Assembly: GCA_965202875.1 (NCBI GenBank)
Contig: OZ241870.1
Location: 5,146,001 to 5,210,000 of the forward strand
DNA from: HK1 sp965202875
GTDB lineage: Bacteria > Pseudomonadota > Gammaproteobacteria > HK1
Length of the DNA stretch: 64,000 nt
Reading direction: 5' to 3'
Shown here: in pieces, positions 42,767-51,995 of the stretch
Numbering within the stretch: the stretch's first letter is position 1
Layout of the letters: every line of letters begins with the position of its first letter
The notes under the pieces: model-generated
Seen by the model: the letters and a program-made list of their open reading frames with translations, nothing else
Told to the model about the DNA's origin: nothing
The model's database searches: none
Position numbers and translations under genes: made by a program

Positions 42767-44436
42767 TCGGGCCCCGCCAGGTTCTGAGGCTCGCGCACAT
42801 CAACGTCGTGCTCGTGCGGCACGGCCTCGACGAGATCGTGCTTGCGACGCACCTGTTGCGCCCGGTCCGCTTCCTCCTCTACCTGCTGCCCTGGAACTGG
42901 TTCCGCGGCGCGCAGCCGCCGCGGGCGGTGCGGCTGCGGCGCACGCTGGAGGATCTCGGGCCGATCTTCGTCAAGTTCGGCCAGATCCTCTCGACCCGGC
43001 GGGACCTGCTGCCGGAGGACGTCGCCGAGGAATTTTCCAACCTGCAGGATCGCGTACCGCCGTTCCCCGGCGACGTGGCCGCCAGGATCGTGCGCGACGC
43101 CCTCGGGCGCCCGGTCGACGAGGTCTTCAGCGAATTCACCCGCGAGCCGCTCGCCTCGGCGTCGATCGCCCAGGTCCACGCGGCGCGGCTCAAGGACGGC
43201 CGGAGCGTGGTGGTCAAGGTGGTGCGTCCCGGGATCGAACGGGTCATCCGGCGCGACGTGAGCCTCCTGCACCTCGTCGCGGATCTCGCGCAACGGTACT
43301 GGCGCGAGGCGCGCCGGCTGCGCCCGCGCGAGATCGTGGTCGAGTACGAGAAGACCATCCTCGACGAGCTGGACCTCCTGCGCGAGGCCGCGTCGGCGTC
43401 CCAGTTGCGCCGCAACTTCCAGGGCTCCGATCTGCTCTACGTGCCGGAAATCCACTGGGAGTACACGCGCCGCCGGGTGATGGTCATGGAGCGGGTCTCC
43501 GGGATCCCGATCAGCAGCACCGATGCGCTGCGCGACGCCGGCGTCGACCTGCGGGCGCTGGCCGAGCGCGGGGTGGAGATCTTCTTCACCCAGGTGATGC
43601 GCCACAACTTCTTCCACGCCGACATGCATCCGGGAAACATCTTCGTCGATCGCGGGCACCCCGGGCGCCCGAGCTACATCGCGGTGGATTTCGGCATCAT
43701 GGGCAGCCTCTCGGAGCAGGATCAGCGCTACCTCGCCGAGAACTTCCTCGCCTTCTTCAACCGCGACTACCGCCGGGTGGCGGAGCTGCACGTGGAGTCG
43801 AAGTGGGTGCCGCCGGAGACGCGGATCGACGATTTCGAGGCGGCGATCCGCACGGTGTGCGAGCCGATCTTCAACCGGCCCCTGAAGGAGATCTCGTTCG
43901 GGCGCGTGCTCGTGCGGCTGTTCCAGACCGCACGGCGCTTCCACATGGAGGTGCAGCCGCAGCTCGTTCTGCTGCAGAAGACGCTGCTCAACGTCGAGGG
44001 TCTCGGCCGCCAGCTCTACCCGGATCTCGATCTGTGGACGACCGCCAAGCCCTTCCTGGAGCGCTGGATGCGTGAACAGCTCGGCGCCCGCGCGCTGCTG
44101 CGCGAGATGAAGCGCCAGGCCCCGAAGTGGGGCGAGACCCTGCCCGCGCTTCCCGGGCTTGCGTACGAGACGCTCAGGCTCGCGCGCACCGGCGAGATCG
44201 AGGTTCGGATCCGCACCGAGGAGCTCGATCGGATCCGCACCGAGATCCGGCGGGCGAACCAGCGCACGGCGCTGGCGGTGGCCGGAGCGGCGCTGCTGGC
44301 CGGCGCGGCGGTGATCGTCGCCCTCGGGGGAACGCCGCCCGTGCTGCTGTGGGGGGCGCCGGTCTGGTCATGGGCCCTCGGCGGTATCGGCGCCGGCCTG
44401 GTGTTCGCGGCGTGGTCGAGGGGGAGGGAGAGGTAG
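42763..44436 (+). CDS. ubiB: Ubiquinone biosynthesis atypical kinase/ATPase UbiB
   Basis: This 557-residue member of the ABC1/ADCK/UbiB family supports ubiquinone synthesis. The family KxGQ motif lies in FVKFGQILSTRRDLLPED, the Ala-rich loop in LASASIAQVHAARL, the invariant lysine in VVVKVVRPGIERV and the catalytic region in FHADMHPGNIFVD followed by VDFGIMGSL. Two C-terminal hydrophobic helices (about residues 505-550) would anchor it in the membrane. The GTG start overlaps the ubiJ stop. Confidence 0.95.
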   Translation: MIGPRQVLRLAHINVVLVRHGLDEIVLATHLLRPVRFLLYLLPWNWFRGAQPPRAVRLRRTLEDLGPIFVKFGQILSTRRDLLPEDVAEEFSNLQDRVPPFPGDVAARIVRDALGRPVDEVFSEFTREPLASASIAQVHAARLKDGRSVVVKVVRPGIERVIRRDVSLLHLVADLAQRYWREARRLRPREIVVEYEKTILDELDLLREAASASQLRRNFQGSDLLYVPEIHWEYTRRRVMVMERVSGIPISSTDALRDAGVDLRALAERGVEIFFTQVMRHNFFHADMHPGNIFVDRGHPGRPSYIAVDFGIMGSLSEQDQRYLAENFLAFFNRDYRRVAELHVESKWVPPETRIDDFEAAIRTVCEPIFNRPLKEISFGRVLVRLFQTARRFHMEVQPQLVLLQKTLLNVEGLGRQLYPDLDLWTTAKPFLERWMREQLGARALLREMKRQAPKWGETLPALPGLAYETLRLARTGEIEVRIRTEELDRIRTEIRRANQRTALAVAGAALLAGAAVIVALGGTPPVLLWGAPVWSWALGGIGAGLVFAAWSRGRER

Positions 44437-44447
44437 CCGGCGGTGCT

Positions 44448-45776
44448 CTACGAGCGGGTGTTGAAGATGTGCAGGCCCTTGAGGAGGTTGAGCGCCTCGT
44501 AGAGGGCGAAGTCACGCTGCACGAGCGGCGTTTCACCCTCGCTCCCGGTCTGCTGGGCCTGCTTCGCCCCCTCGAAGTCCTTCTCCTCGCCTTCACCCTC
44601 CAGGTGCCCCGCGAGATCGGACTCCTTGATCCGCGCGCCGTCGTCGACCCGGGAGACGTGCATGCGGTCGAGGGTGATGTCGGGCTCGATCCCCCGCGCC
44701 TGGATCGACGAACCGGAAGGCGTGTAGTAGCGCGCGGTGGTGAGCTTCAGCGCCGAGCCGTTGTCCATGGGGAGGATCGTCTGGACCGATCCCTTCCCGA
44801 AGGTCTTCTCCCCCATGATCACGGCACGCCGGTGGTACTGCAGCGCGCCGGCGACGATCTCCGAGGCGGAGGCGGAGCCCGCGTTGACGAGGACGACGAG
44901 CGGGATGCCGTCGAGGATGTCGGATCCCTTGGCGCTGAACGTGAGCTCCGCATCGTTCATGCGCCCCTCCATGCGCCCCTTGGTGTAGACGATCATGCCC
45001 TCTTCCAGGAACGCATCGGACACCGCGACCGCCGCGCTCAGCACCCCGCCGGGGTTGTTCCGGAGGTCGAGGACGAGGCCCCTGAGCTCGCCGCCCCCGT
45101 CTTCCCGGAGCTTGTCGACCGCCTCGCGCAGGTTTTCTCCGGTCCGCTCCCGGAACGCACTGATCCGGACGTATCCGTATCCGGGCTCGAGCGGGCGGGC
45201 CTTCACGCTGATGATCTGGATGACGGCCCGCGTGATGGTGAGCTTCAAGGGACGGTCCGTTCCTTCGCGCACGATGGTGAGGACGATGTCGGTGCCGGGC
45301 TTGCCTCGCATCAACTTCACGGCGTCCTGCAACGTCATGCCCTTCACCGGGACGTCGTCGAGCCGGATGATCAAGTCTCCCGCTTCCACGCCGGCGCGTT
45401 GCGCGGGGGTGTCGTCGATCGGCGCGATGACCTTCACGAATCCGTCCTCCATGCCGACCTCGATCCCCAGTCCGCCGAATTCCCCGCTCGTGCCCGCCTG
45501 GAGCTCCCGGTATTCGTCGGGAACGAGGTAGGCGGAGTGCGGATCGAGACCGGACAGCATCCCGCGAATCGCGTTTTCGAGGAGGGTCTTGTCGTCGATC
45601 CGCTCGACGTAGTCGTCCTTGATCTTCGCGAACACTTCGGTGAACGTCCTCAGATCCTCCAGCGGCAGCGGCCCGCCGTCGTGGCGTTCCGCGAGGACGC
45701 CCTGCCCGACGGCCAGGGTCATGCCGAGCACGCCGCCGAGGAGGAGATACAGGACCGAGCGAGTGTGAGCCTTCAT
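44448..45776 (-). CDS. S41 family C-terminal processing peptidase (CtpA-like)
   Basis: This 442-residue periplasmic serine protease has an N-terminal signal anchor (SVLYLLLGGVLGMTLAVG), a PDZ domain (about residues 85-175, with EFGGLGIEVGMEDGFVKVI), and the S41 catalytic domain. The nucleophile serine is in NAGSASASEIVAGAL and the lysine in GEKTFGKGSVQTILP. Substrates are probably C-terminal tails of envelope proteins. The ATG at 45776 has GGAGG 6 bases upstream. It converges with ubiB, leaving 11 bp between the two stops. Confidence 0.92.
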   Translation of the reverse strand: MKAHTRSVLYLLLGGVLGMTLAVGQGVLAERHDGGPLPLEDLRTFTEVFAKIKDDYVERIDDKTLLENAIRGMLSGLDPHSAYLVPDEYRELQAGTSGEFGGLGIEVGMEDGFVKVIAPIDDTPAQRAGVEAGDLIIRLDDVPVKGMTLQDAVKLMRGKPGTDIVLTIVREGTDRPLKLTITRAVIQIISVKARPLEPGYGYVRISAFRERTGENLREAVDKLREDGGGELRGLVLDLRNNPGGVLSAAVAVSDAFLEEGMIVYTKGRMEGRMNDAELTFSAKGSDILDGIPLVVLVNAGSASASEIVAGALQYHRRAVIMGEKTFGKGSVQTILPMDNGSALKLTTARYYTPSGSSIQARGIEPDITLDRMHVSRVDDGARIKESDLAGHLEGEGEEKDFEGAKQAQQTGSEGETPLVQRDFALYEALNLLKGLHIFNTRS

Positions 45777-46123
45777 GCGTTGCCTCCGATATGCCCTCGA
45801 GGGCTCGACGAGCAGTCTCGCCGGAAGAATACCCGTCGCCGCCAAGGGGCTACAAGCGCAACGGCGACGGGCCGGCAATGTCCGCCAGGCCCGGAAACGT
45901 CCATCGAGGCGCACGGGCCCGACGACGGGGCCACCATTCCCGCCACGCTCCGGGAGACGATCCTGACCCGACGTGTGCAGGTGTTCCGGTGGTTCGGGCG
46001 TCAAGCGGGCGAGGCTGCAGGACGCCTTAGAGCCTGACGGGAGATGGTTCCTCCACCCGCGAGGTCGACTTGCCCGGGGGAATTGCTGTACGTTTCGACC
46101 CCGGTCGAGGGTGACGCCCGGGG
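45777..46123. repeat. Divergent spacer ctp-miaB with a REP-like repeat
   Basis: The spacer holds a diverged copy of the REP family seen at 13464 and 14915 (near 45875-45911, CCCGGAAACGTCCATCGAGG). No gene is supported. Promoters for both divergent genes should lie here, but I cannot point to convincing boxes. Confidence 0.5.
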
Positions 46124-47569
46124 ATGGCGCGCAAGCTCTACATCAAGACGTTCGGCTGCCAGATGAACGAGTACGACTCCGCGCGTACCGCGGACCTGCT
46201 CGCGGCGTCGCACGGTCTCGAACGCACCGCCCGGGCCGAGGACGCGGACGTCCTGCTCGTCAACACCTGTTCGGTACGGGAGAAGGCCGAGGAGAAGGTC
46301 TTCTCGGAGATCGGCCGCTGGCGTGCCTGGAAGGCGGCGCGTCCCGATCGGGTGATCGGGGTCGGGGGCTGCGTGGCGAGCCAGGAGGGGGCCGCGATCC
46401 GGGAGCGCGCCCCGTGCGTCGACGTGGTGTACGGCCCCCAGACCCTGCACCGCCTGCCGGAGATGATCGGCCCGGGCGGGACGGCCGGCCCGCGCCGCCG
46501 CCCGGTCGTGGACGTCTCCTTCCCCGAGATCGAGAAGTTCGACCGCCTGCCCGCGCCGAGGGCCGACGGCCCCACCGCATTCGTCTCGGTGATGGAGGGG
46601 TGCAGCAAGTACTGCTCGTTCTGCGTCGTCCCCTACACCCGGGGCGAGGAGTTCAGCCGGCCCTTCGACGACGTCATCGCCGAGACGGCGGCGCTGGCGG
46701 GGCAGGGGGTGCGCGAGATCACCTTCCTCGGCCAGAACGTGAACGCCTACCGCGGAGCGATGCACGACGGCCGGGAGTGCGATCTCGCCTTGCTCGTCGC
46801 CTACGCTGCTGCTATAGAGGGCATCGACAGGATCCGGTACACGACTTCGCATCCGGCCGAGCTCACCGGCAGCCTCATCGACGTCTACGAGGAGATCCCG
46901 GAGCTGGTGAGCCACCTCCACCTGCCGGTGCAGAGCGGCAGCGACCGGATCCTCGGCCTGATGAAGCGCAACTACACCGCCGCGGAGTACGTCGGGAAGG
47001 CTCGGCGGCTTCGTGCCGCCCGGCCCGATCTGAGCCTTTCGTCGGACTTCATCGTGGGCTTCCCCGGCGAGACCGACGCCGACTTCGAAGCGACCATGGG
47101 CCTGATCGACGAGGTCGGCTTCGACGCCTCGTTCTCCTTCATCTACAGTGCCCGCCCCGGCACACCGGCGGCCGGGCTGCCCGATCCGGTGCCCCTCGAC
47201 GTGAAGCGCAAGCGCCTCGCCCGGCTCCAGGCCCGCATCACGGAGCTTGCGCACGGCGTCTCGCGCGCCATGGTCGGCGGCACGGCCCGGGTGCTCGTGG
47301 AAGGGCCGTCGAAGAGGAATCCGGACGAGCTCCGCGGGCGCACCGGGAACCACCGGGTGGTGAACTTCCCCGGTCCGCGCGAGCTGGCCGGCACGTTCGC
47401 CGACGTCACGATCGTCGAGGCGCTCCCGAACTCGTTGCGCGGCGCGCTCGCCGGCGGGGCGGCTGTGACCGGGCCGGCCGCCGGCCGCCATCGGGCCGGG
47501 GCGGGATCGGCCGCGGGAGGGTCGACCGCGACGGGATTGGTGGCGGCGGGGTCGGCCGCGATGCGCTGA
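46124..47569 (+). CDS. miaB: tRNA-2-methylthio-N6-isopentenyladenosine synthase MiaB
   Basis: This 481-residue radical-SAM methylthiotransferase modifies A37 of tRNAs. It has the N-terminal UPF0004 domain (LYIKTFGCQMNEYDS, LLVNTCSVREKAEEK, VGGCVASQEG), the radical-SAM cluster motif CSKYCSFCVVPYTRG, LHLPVQSGSDRIL and a C-terminal TRAM domain. The three N-terminal cysteines of the auxiliary cluster are present. The last 30 residues are an Ala/Gly-rich tail with no family similarity. The ATG at 46124 gives the usual start. Confidence 0.95.
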   Translation: MARKLYIKTFGCQMNEYDSARTADLLAASHGLERTARAEDADVLLVNTCSVREKAEEKVFSEIGRWRAWKAARPDRVIGVGGCVASQEGAAIRERAPCVDVVYGPQTLHRLPEMIGPGGTAGPRRRPVVDVSFPEIEKFDRLPAPRADGPTAFVSVMEGCSKYCSFCVVPYTRGEEFSRPFDDVIAETAALAGQGVREITFLGQNVNAYRGAMHDGRECDLALLVAYAAAIEGIDRIRYTTSHPAELTGSLIDVYEEIPELVSHLHLPVQSGSDRILGLMKRNYTAAEYVGKARRLRAARPDLSLSSDFIVGFPGETDADFEATMGLIDEVGFDASFSFIYSARPGTPAAGLPDPVPLDVKRKRLARLQARITELAHGVSRAMVGGTARVLVEGPSKRNPDELRGRTGNHRVVNFPGPRELAGTFADVTIVEALPNSLRGALAGGAAVTGPAAGRHRAGAGSAAGGSTATGLVAAGSAAMR

Positions 47570-47624
47570 TCCCCGCCGATCCCTTGTTGCTCCACTCCAT
47601 TCGAACCGAGGCGACCCGCTGATC

Positions 47625-48602
47625 GTGCCACCCGCACGCGCCGAAACCGACATCCTCCTCGAGCCCGCGGACAACCAGCGACTCGCGAACCTCTGCGGTC
47701 CGCTCGATCGGCACCTGCGACAGCTCGAGCACCGGCTCGGAGTCGAGATCACCACGCGCGGCAACGCCTTCCAGGTGCTCGGAGAGCCGGTTCCGGTCAG
47801 GGCGGCCGGCAGGATCATCCGCAAGCTCTACGCCTCGACCGGCGAGGAATCCCTCACCGACGAGCGCGTCCACCTCTTCCTGCAGGAATCGGAGATCGAG
47901 GAATGCCTCGGCACGGACCGCGGCGAAGGCGAATCGGTCAAGGTCCGGCGCGGCATCGTGCGGGGGCGCGGGCGCAACCAGGCGAAGTACCTGCGCGCGA
48001 TCCGCACCCACGACGTGAACTTCGGGATCGGTCCGGCCGGAACCGGCAAGACCTACCTCGCGGTGGCGTGCGCGGTGGAGGCGCTGGAAGCCGATCGGGT
48101 GAGCCGCATCGTGCTGGTGCGCCCGGCGGTCGAGGCCGGGGAGCGGCTCGGCTTCCTCCCCGGCGATCTCCAGCAGAAGGTCGACCCCTACCTCCGCCCC
48201 CTGCTCGACGCGCTCCACGAGATGCTCGGCTACGAGCGCACGGCGAAGCTGATGGAGCGCAACGTGATCGAGGTGGCGCCGCTCGCGTACATGCGCGGCC
48301 GTACCCTGAACGAATCGTTCATCATCCTCGACGAAGCGCAGAACACCTCGGACGAGCAGATGAAGATGTTCCTGACCCGCATCGGCTTCGGCTCCTCCGC
48401 GGTGGTGACCGGCGACGTCACCCAGATCGATCTGCCGGAGGGCCGGCGCTCGGGGCTGCGCCACGCCGCCGAGGTGCTGCAGCGGGTGAACGGCATCGCC
48501 TGGACGTGGTTCGACACCAAGGACGTGGTACGCCACCCGATGGTGGCGCGGATCCTCGACGCCTACGAGGCGGCCGGCAGGCAAGGAGACGAGAGCGGAT
48601 GA
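47625..48602 (+). CDS. ybeZ: PhoH-like ATPase YbeZ
   Basis: This 325-residue P-loop protein is the PhoH-like partner of the RNase YbeY. It has an N-terminal KH-like region (VEITTRGNAFQVLGE), Walker A GIGPAGTGKTYLAVA, VRPAVEAGERLGFLPGD, Walker B FIILDEAQNTSDEQMKMF and GDVTQIDLPEGRRSGL. The GTG at 47625 is the most upstream sensible start. It is followed by a 228-bp stretch of duplicated sequence before ybeY. Confidence 0.93.
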   Translation: MPPARAETDILLEPADNQRLANLCGPLDRHLRQLEHRLGVEITTRGNAFQVLGEPVPVRAAGRIIRKLYASTGEESLTDERVHLFLQESEIEECLGTDRGEGESVKVRRGIVRGRGRNQAKYLRAIRTHDVNFGIGPAGTGKTYLAVACAVEALEADRVSRIVLVRPAVEAGERLGFLPGDLQQKVDPYLRPLLDALHEMLGYERTAKLMERNVIEVAPLAYMRGRTLNESFIILDEAQNTSDEQMKMFLTRIGFGSSAVVTGDVTQIDLPEGRRSGLRHAAEVLQRVNGIAWTWFDTKDVVRHPMVARILDAYEAAGRQGDESG

Positions 48603-48830
48603 GCGCGGGGATCGAAGCCGCTGCGGTCCGGGGAACGGCGCCCCGCGGATCCATGGCTCCCGCGAGGGAGTCGACGGCGACGGAAGCGAAGGGGCAGGGA
48701 GGAGCCGCGCCGGTGTCGAGAGCGGGATGCCCCGGATGGCGCCGCCGGCCGACGGCGCCCGCGAGATGCCCGACGGCGGCGAAGCGGGAACGCCGGGCGA
48801 ATCGGCCCCGGGCTCGGGAGTGAGGCTCCC
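48603..48830 (+). repeat. Imperfect duplication of the ybeY 5' region
   Basis: The block GCGAGGGAGTCGACGGCGAC through GGCCGACGGCG (48668-48770) parallels GCGAGGCGCTCGACGGCGAT through GGCCGACGGCG inside the ybeY 5' end (48861-48950), about 190 bp later. An open frame of 74 codons crosses it but resembles no protein family. YbeY itself carries a matching atypical N-terminal extension. Confidence 0.5.
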
Positions 48831-49370
48831 GTGGCGATGACGCCGCGAACCCGTCCAGCGCGCGAGGCGCTCGACGGCGATGCAGGGGAAGAGGCGGGGC
48901 CGGGCAGGGCAGGGGCGGTCGAGGTGCAGCGCGCGAGCCCGGCCGACGGCGTTCCGTCATCGGTGGAGATCGCGCGGTGGGCCGAGGCCGCGCTCGCCGG
49001 GCGGTCGGAGGGCGCGGAAATGACGGTGAGGGTGGTGGGCGAGGCGGAAGGGGCGGCGTTGAACGCGCGCTACCGCCGCCGGGCCGGCGCGACCAACGTC
49101 CTCGCCTTTGCGTTCGATGCGCCGGAGCTGCCCTCTCTCCGGATCCTCGGCGACGTGGTGGTGTGCGCCCCGGTGGCGGCGCGCGAGGCGCGCGAGCAGT
49201 CGAAACGACTCGACGCGCACTGGGCGCATCTCGTGGTCCACGGCACCCTGCACCTGCTCGGCCACGATCACGACGCGCCCGATTCGGCGCAGGAGATGGA
49301 GACGATCGAACGCACGATCCTCGGCCGGCTCGGCTATCCCGATCCCTACGCGGCCGAGGTCCGGTCGTGA
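48831..49370 (+). CDS. ybeY: Endoribonuclease YbeY
   Basis: This 179-residue zinc metalloprotein acts in rRNA maturation. The metal site HGTLHLLGHDHDAPD contains the three conserved histidines, and TVRVVGEAEGAALNARYR and TNVLAFAFD are typical. Residues 1 to about 28 are an atypical Ala/Gly/Glu-rich extension before the conserved VEVQRASPADGVP; a later start is possible but none is clearly better than the GTG at 48831. The stop overlaps the corC GTG. Confidence 0.92.
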   Translation: MAMTPRTRPAREALDGDAGEEAGPGRAGAVEVQRASPADGVPSSVEIARWAEAALAGRSEGAEMTVRVVGEAEGAALNARYRRRAGATNVLAFAFDAPELPSLRILGDVVVCAPVAAREAREQSKRLDAHWAHLVVHGTLHLLGHDHDAPDSAQEMETIERTILGRLGYPDPYAAEVRS

Positions 49371-50233
49371 ACGAACCCCCGGACGGCGGACCGAGTACGC
49401 GCTCGTGGCTCGGGCGCTTTGCCCGGGCGTTGTCGGGCGAACCGGACGAGCCGCGGGACCGGGCCGCCCTCGTCGAGCTCCTGCACGACGCCGAGCGGCG
49501 CAACGTACTCGGCCCCGACGCGCTGGCGATGATCGAGGGCGCCCTCGCGGTCGGCGACATGCAGGTGCGCGACATCATGGTGCCGCGCGCGCAGATGGTG
49601 GTGGTGGAAGCCGGCAAGCTGCCGGAGGAGTTCGTCGGCGCGGTGGTCGAATCGGGGCACTCGCGATTCCCGGTGATCGGCGACAGCCGCGACGAAGTGG
49701 AGGGGATCCTGCTCGCCAAGGACCTGCTCGCGTACTTCGCGCGCAACGGCGGCGACCGTTTCGATCTCGACGACGTGATGCGCCCCGCCGTCCACATCCC
49801 GGAGAGCAAGCGGCTCAACGTCCTGCTCCGCGAGTTCCGCACCAGCCGCAACCACATGGCGATCGTCGTCGACGAGTACGGCGGGGTGTCCGGGCTGGTG
49901 ACCATCGAGGACGTGCTGGAGCAGATCGTCGGCGAGATCGACGACGAGCACGACACCGGCGACGAAGGCCTCATCGGCGCACACCCTGACGGCGAGTTCA
50001 CGGTGAAGGCCCACACCCCGATCGAGGACTTCAACGAGTACTTCGGCAGCGCGTTCGATGACGAGGAGTCCGACACCGTCGGGGGGCTGGTGGTGCGCGC
50101 CTTCGCGCATCTTCCCTCCCGTCTGGAGCAAGTCACCCTCGACGGATTCCGCTTCACGGTGGTCCGCGCCGACAAGCGCCGGGTCCACCTGCTGCGGGTG
50201 CGGCCTGTCGGCCGCGAGGGTGGATCGGGCTGA
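49367..50233 (+). CDS. corC: CorC/HlyC family CBS-domain protein (YbeX-like)
   Basis: This 288-residue cytoplasmic protein has two CBS domains (MVPRAQMVVVEAGKLPEEF; HSRFPVIGDSRDEVEGILL; RNHMAIVVDEYGGVSGLVT) and a C-terminal CorC_HlyC domain (VKAHTPIEDFNEYFG onward). E. coli relatives are linked to magnesium and cobalt efflux and to ribosome function with YbeY. The GTG at 49367 overlaps the ybeY stop, in the usual ybeZ-ybeY-ybeX-lnt order. Confidence 0.92.
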   Translation: MNEPPDGGPSTRSWLGRFARALSGEPDEPRDRAALVELLHDAERRNVLGPDALAMIEGALAVGDMQVRDIMVPRAQMVVVEAGKLPEEFVGAVVESGHSRFPVIGDSRDEVEGILLAKDLLAYFARNGGDRFDLDDVMRPAVHIPESKRLNVLLREFRTSRNHMAIVVDEYGGVSGLVTIEDVLEQIVGEIDDEHDTGDEGLIGAHPDGEFTVKAHTPIEDFNEYFGSAFDDEESDTVGGLVVRAFAHLPSRLEQVTLDGFRFTVVRADKRRVHLLRVRPVGREGGSG

Positions 50234-50311
50234 AACGGGCATCCACCCGGTCCCCCGAGCGTTGCGGCGGACGGCCGCGGCGCCGTCCCCGCGATCCTGA
50301 GTCGATGACGC

Positions 50312-51844
50312 ATGCGGCCTGAAGCACCGCCTCCAAGGGCTCCGGCCGCGTGGCGGTTCCGAACGCGCGGTGCGGCGCTCGACGCGGGATGCCTGGCGGC
50401 GGGCGTCGCGCTGCCGCTCGCGTTCGCGCCCTTCGGCCTGTTCCCCGTCGCGTTCGTATCCATCGCCGCGCTGTTTCTCGCGTGGCGCGCGTGCCGCACC
50501 CCGCGGCGCGCGTTCCTGCGCGGCTGGTTGTTCGGCCTCGGGGCGTTCGGGGCCGGCGCCTCGTGGGTCCGCGAGAGCTTCGCGTTCAGCAACGTGCCCG
50601 AGGCGCTGTCGCCCGTGCTGACCGCGGGGTTCGTCGGATGCCTCGCGTGCTACCCGGCGGCGGTCGGCTGGATCGCCGCCCGCGTATCGCCGGTCGGCGA
50701 TGCGCCGCGCCTGCTCGCGGTCTATCCCGCAGCGTGGATGCTCGGCGAATGGCTGCGCGGGTGGGCGTTCACCGGGTTCACCTGGCTGCAGCTCGGGTAT
50801 TCGCAGATCGACGCCCCCGCGGCGGGATGGCTGCCGGTGATCGGGGTATACGGCGCCGGCGCCCTCGTCGCGTTCGCGGCCGGGGGGCTCGCGTGGGCGC
50901 TGCTGCGTCGCGACCGGCGTGCGTTCGTCCTGCTCGGCGGCGCGGCGGCCCTGTGGGGCGCGGGTGCCGCGCTTGCGCGCATCGAGTGGACGCGGCCGGC
51001 CGGCCCGCCGCTGGAAGTGGCGATCGTCCAGGGCAACGTCGCGCAGGATCTGAAGTGGCGCCCGGAGATGCGCGAGCGGACCCTCGATCGGTACGCGGCG
51101 CTCACCCGGGAGCATTTCGACGCCGATCTCGTGGTGTGGCCGGAGTCGGCGATGCCCGGCTTCCTCGACACCCTGGAGGCGTTCACGCGCCGCATCACCG
51201 CCGAAGCGGTCGAGCGGGACGGCTCGGTCCTTACCGGAGTGATGACCAGGAAGGGTCCCGGAGGGCCCTACCTGAACAGCGTGGTGATGCTCGGCCCCGA
51301 GCCGGGGGCCTACCACAAGCGCCGCCTTGTCCCTTTCGGGGAGTACGTGCCGATCGCGCCTCTGATCCGTCCGGTGATGGAGGCGATAGGGGTCCGGATG
51401 GCCGACTTCGGCCGCGGCGCGCGCGAGCAGGCGGCGCTGCACGTCGGCCCTTACGCGATCGGAGTGTCGATCTGCTACGAAATCGCGTTCGGAGACGAAG
51501 TGCGCCGCGCCCTGCCGAACGCCGCGCTGCTCGTGACGGTCAGCAACGACGCATGGTTCGGCGACTCCCTCGGCCCGCACCAGCACCTGGAGATGGCCCG
51601 GGTCCGTGCGGCCGAGTCGGGGCGGTGGCTGGTCCGCTCGACGAACACGGGGTTGAGCGCGGTCGTCTCCCCCAAAGGAGCGGTGGTTGCCCGCCTGCCG
51701 CAGTTCGAGATCGCAGCCAGGACGTCCGAGGTCGTCCCGATGCGCGGCGCAACCCCGAGCGTGCGGAGCGGGGATGCGCCGGTCGTCGTCGCCTTCGTCG
51801 CGTGGCTTGTCGCGGGCGCCGCCCTGATGCGACGGATCTCGTGA
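50312..51844 (+). CDS. lnt: Apolipoprotein N-acyltransferase
   Basis: This 510-residue inner-membrane enzyme adds the third acyl chain to lipoproteins. The N-terminal half has six or more hydrophobic helices; the C-terminal half is a nitrilase-like domain with the catalytic Glu in VVWPESAMPGF, Lys in KRRLVPFGEYVP and Cys in GVSICYEIAFG. A final helix near residue 490 anchors the C-terminus. The length is normal and all three catalytic residues are present. Confidence 0.95.
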   Translation: MRPEAPPPRAPAAWRFRTRGAALDAGCLAAGVALPLAFAPFGLFPVAFVSIAALFLAWRACRTPRRAFLRGWLFGLGAFGAGASWVRESFAFSNVPEALSPVLTAGFVGCLACYPAAVGWIAARVSPVGDAPRLLAVYPAAWMLGEWLRGWAFTGFTWLQLGYSQIDAPAAGWLPVIGVYGAGALVAFAAGGLAWALLRRDRRAFVLLGGAAALWGAGAALARIEWTRPAGPPLEVAIVQGNVAQDLKWRPEMRERTLDRYAALTREHFDADLVVWPESAMPGFLDTLEAFTRRITAEAVERDGSVLTGVMTRKGPGGPYLNSVVMLGPEPGAYHKRRLVPFGEYVPIAPLIRPVMEAIGVRMADFGRGAREQAALHVGPYAIGVSICYEIAFGDEVRRALPNAALLVTVSNDAWFGDSLGPHQHLEMARVRAAESGRWLVRSTNTGLSAVVSPKGAVVARLPQFEIAARTSEVVPMRGATPSVRSGDAPVVVAFVAWLVAGAALMRRIS

Positions 51845-51958
51845 CGGCCGGGGCCCGGCGGTGACCGCCTCCGGCTGTCCGGAGACGACCGGCCCGGACC
51901 AGGCCGCTGTGGCCGGCGTACCGCGCTACCGGCCGTCCCCGGCGCCACGCCTTGTGGC

Positions 51959-51967
51959 TGATACAAT
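51959..51967 (+). promoter_or_regulatory. Possible extended -10 promoter of rpoN
   Basis: TGATACAAT has a TGn extension and a good -10 hexamer, 29 bases before the rpoN ATG at 51996. No clear -35 is seen. It would let rpoN be transcribed independently of lnt. Confidence 0.4.
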
Positions 51968-51995
51968 GGCGGGGTCGTTCCTGCCCTTCCGGCCG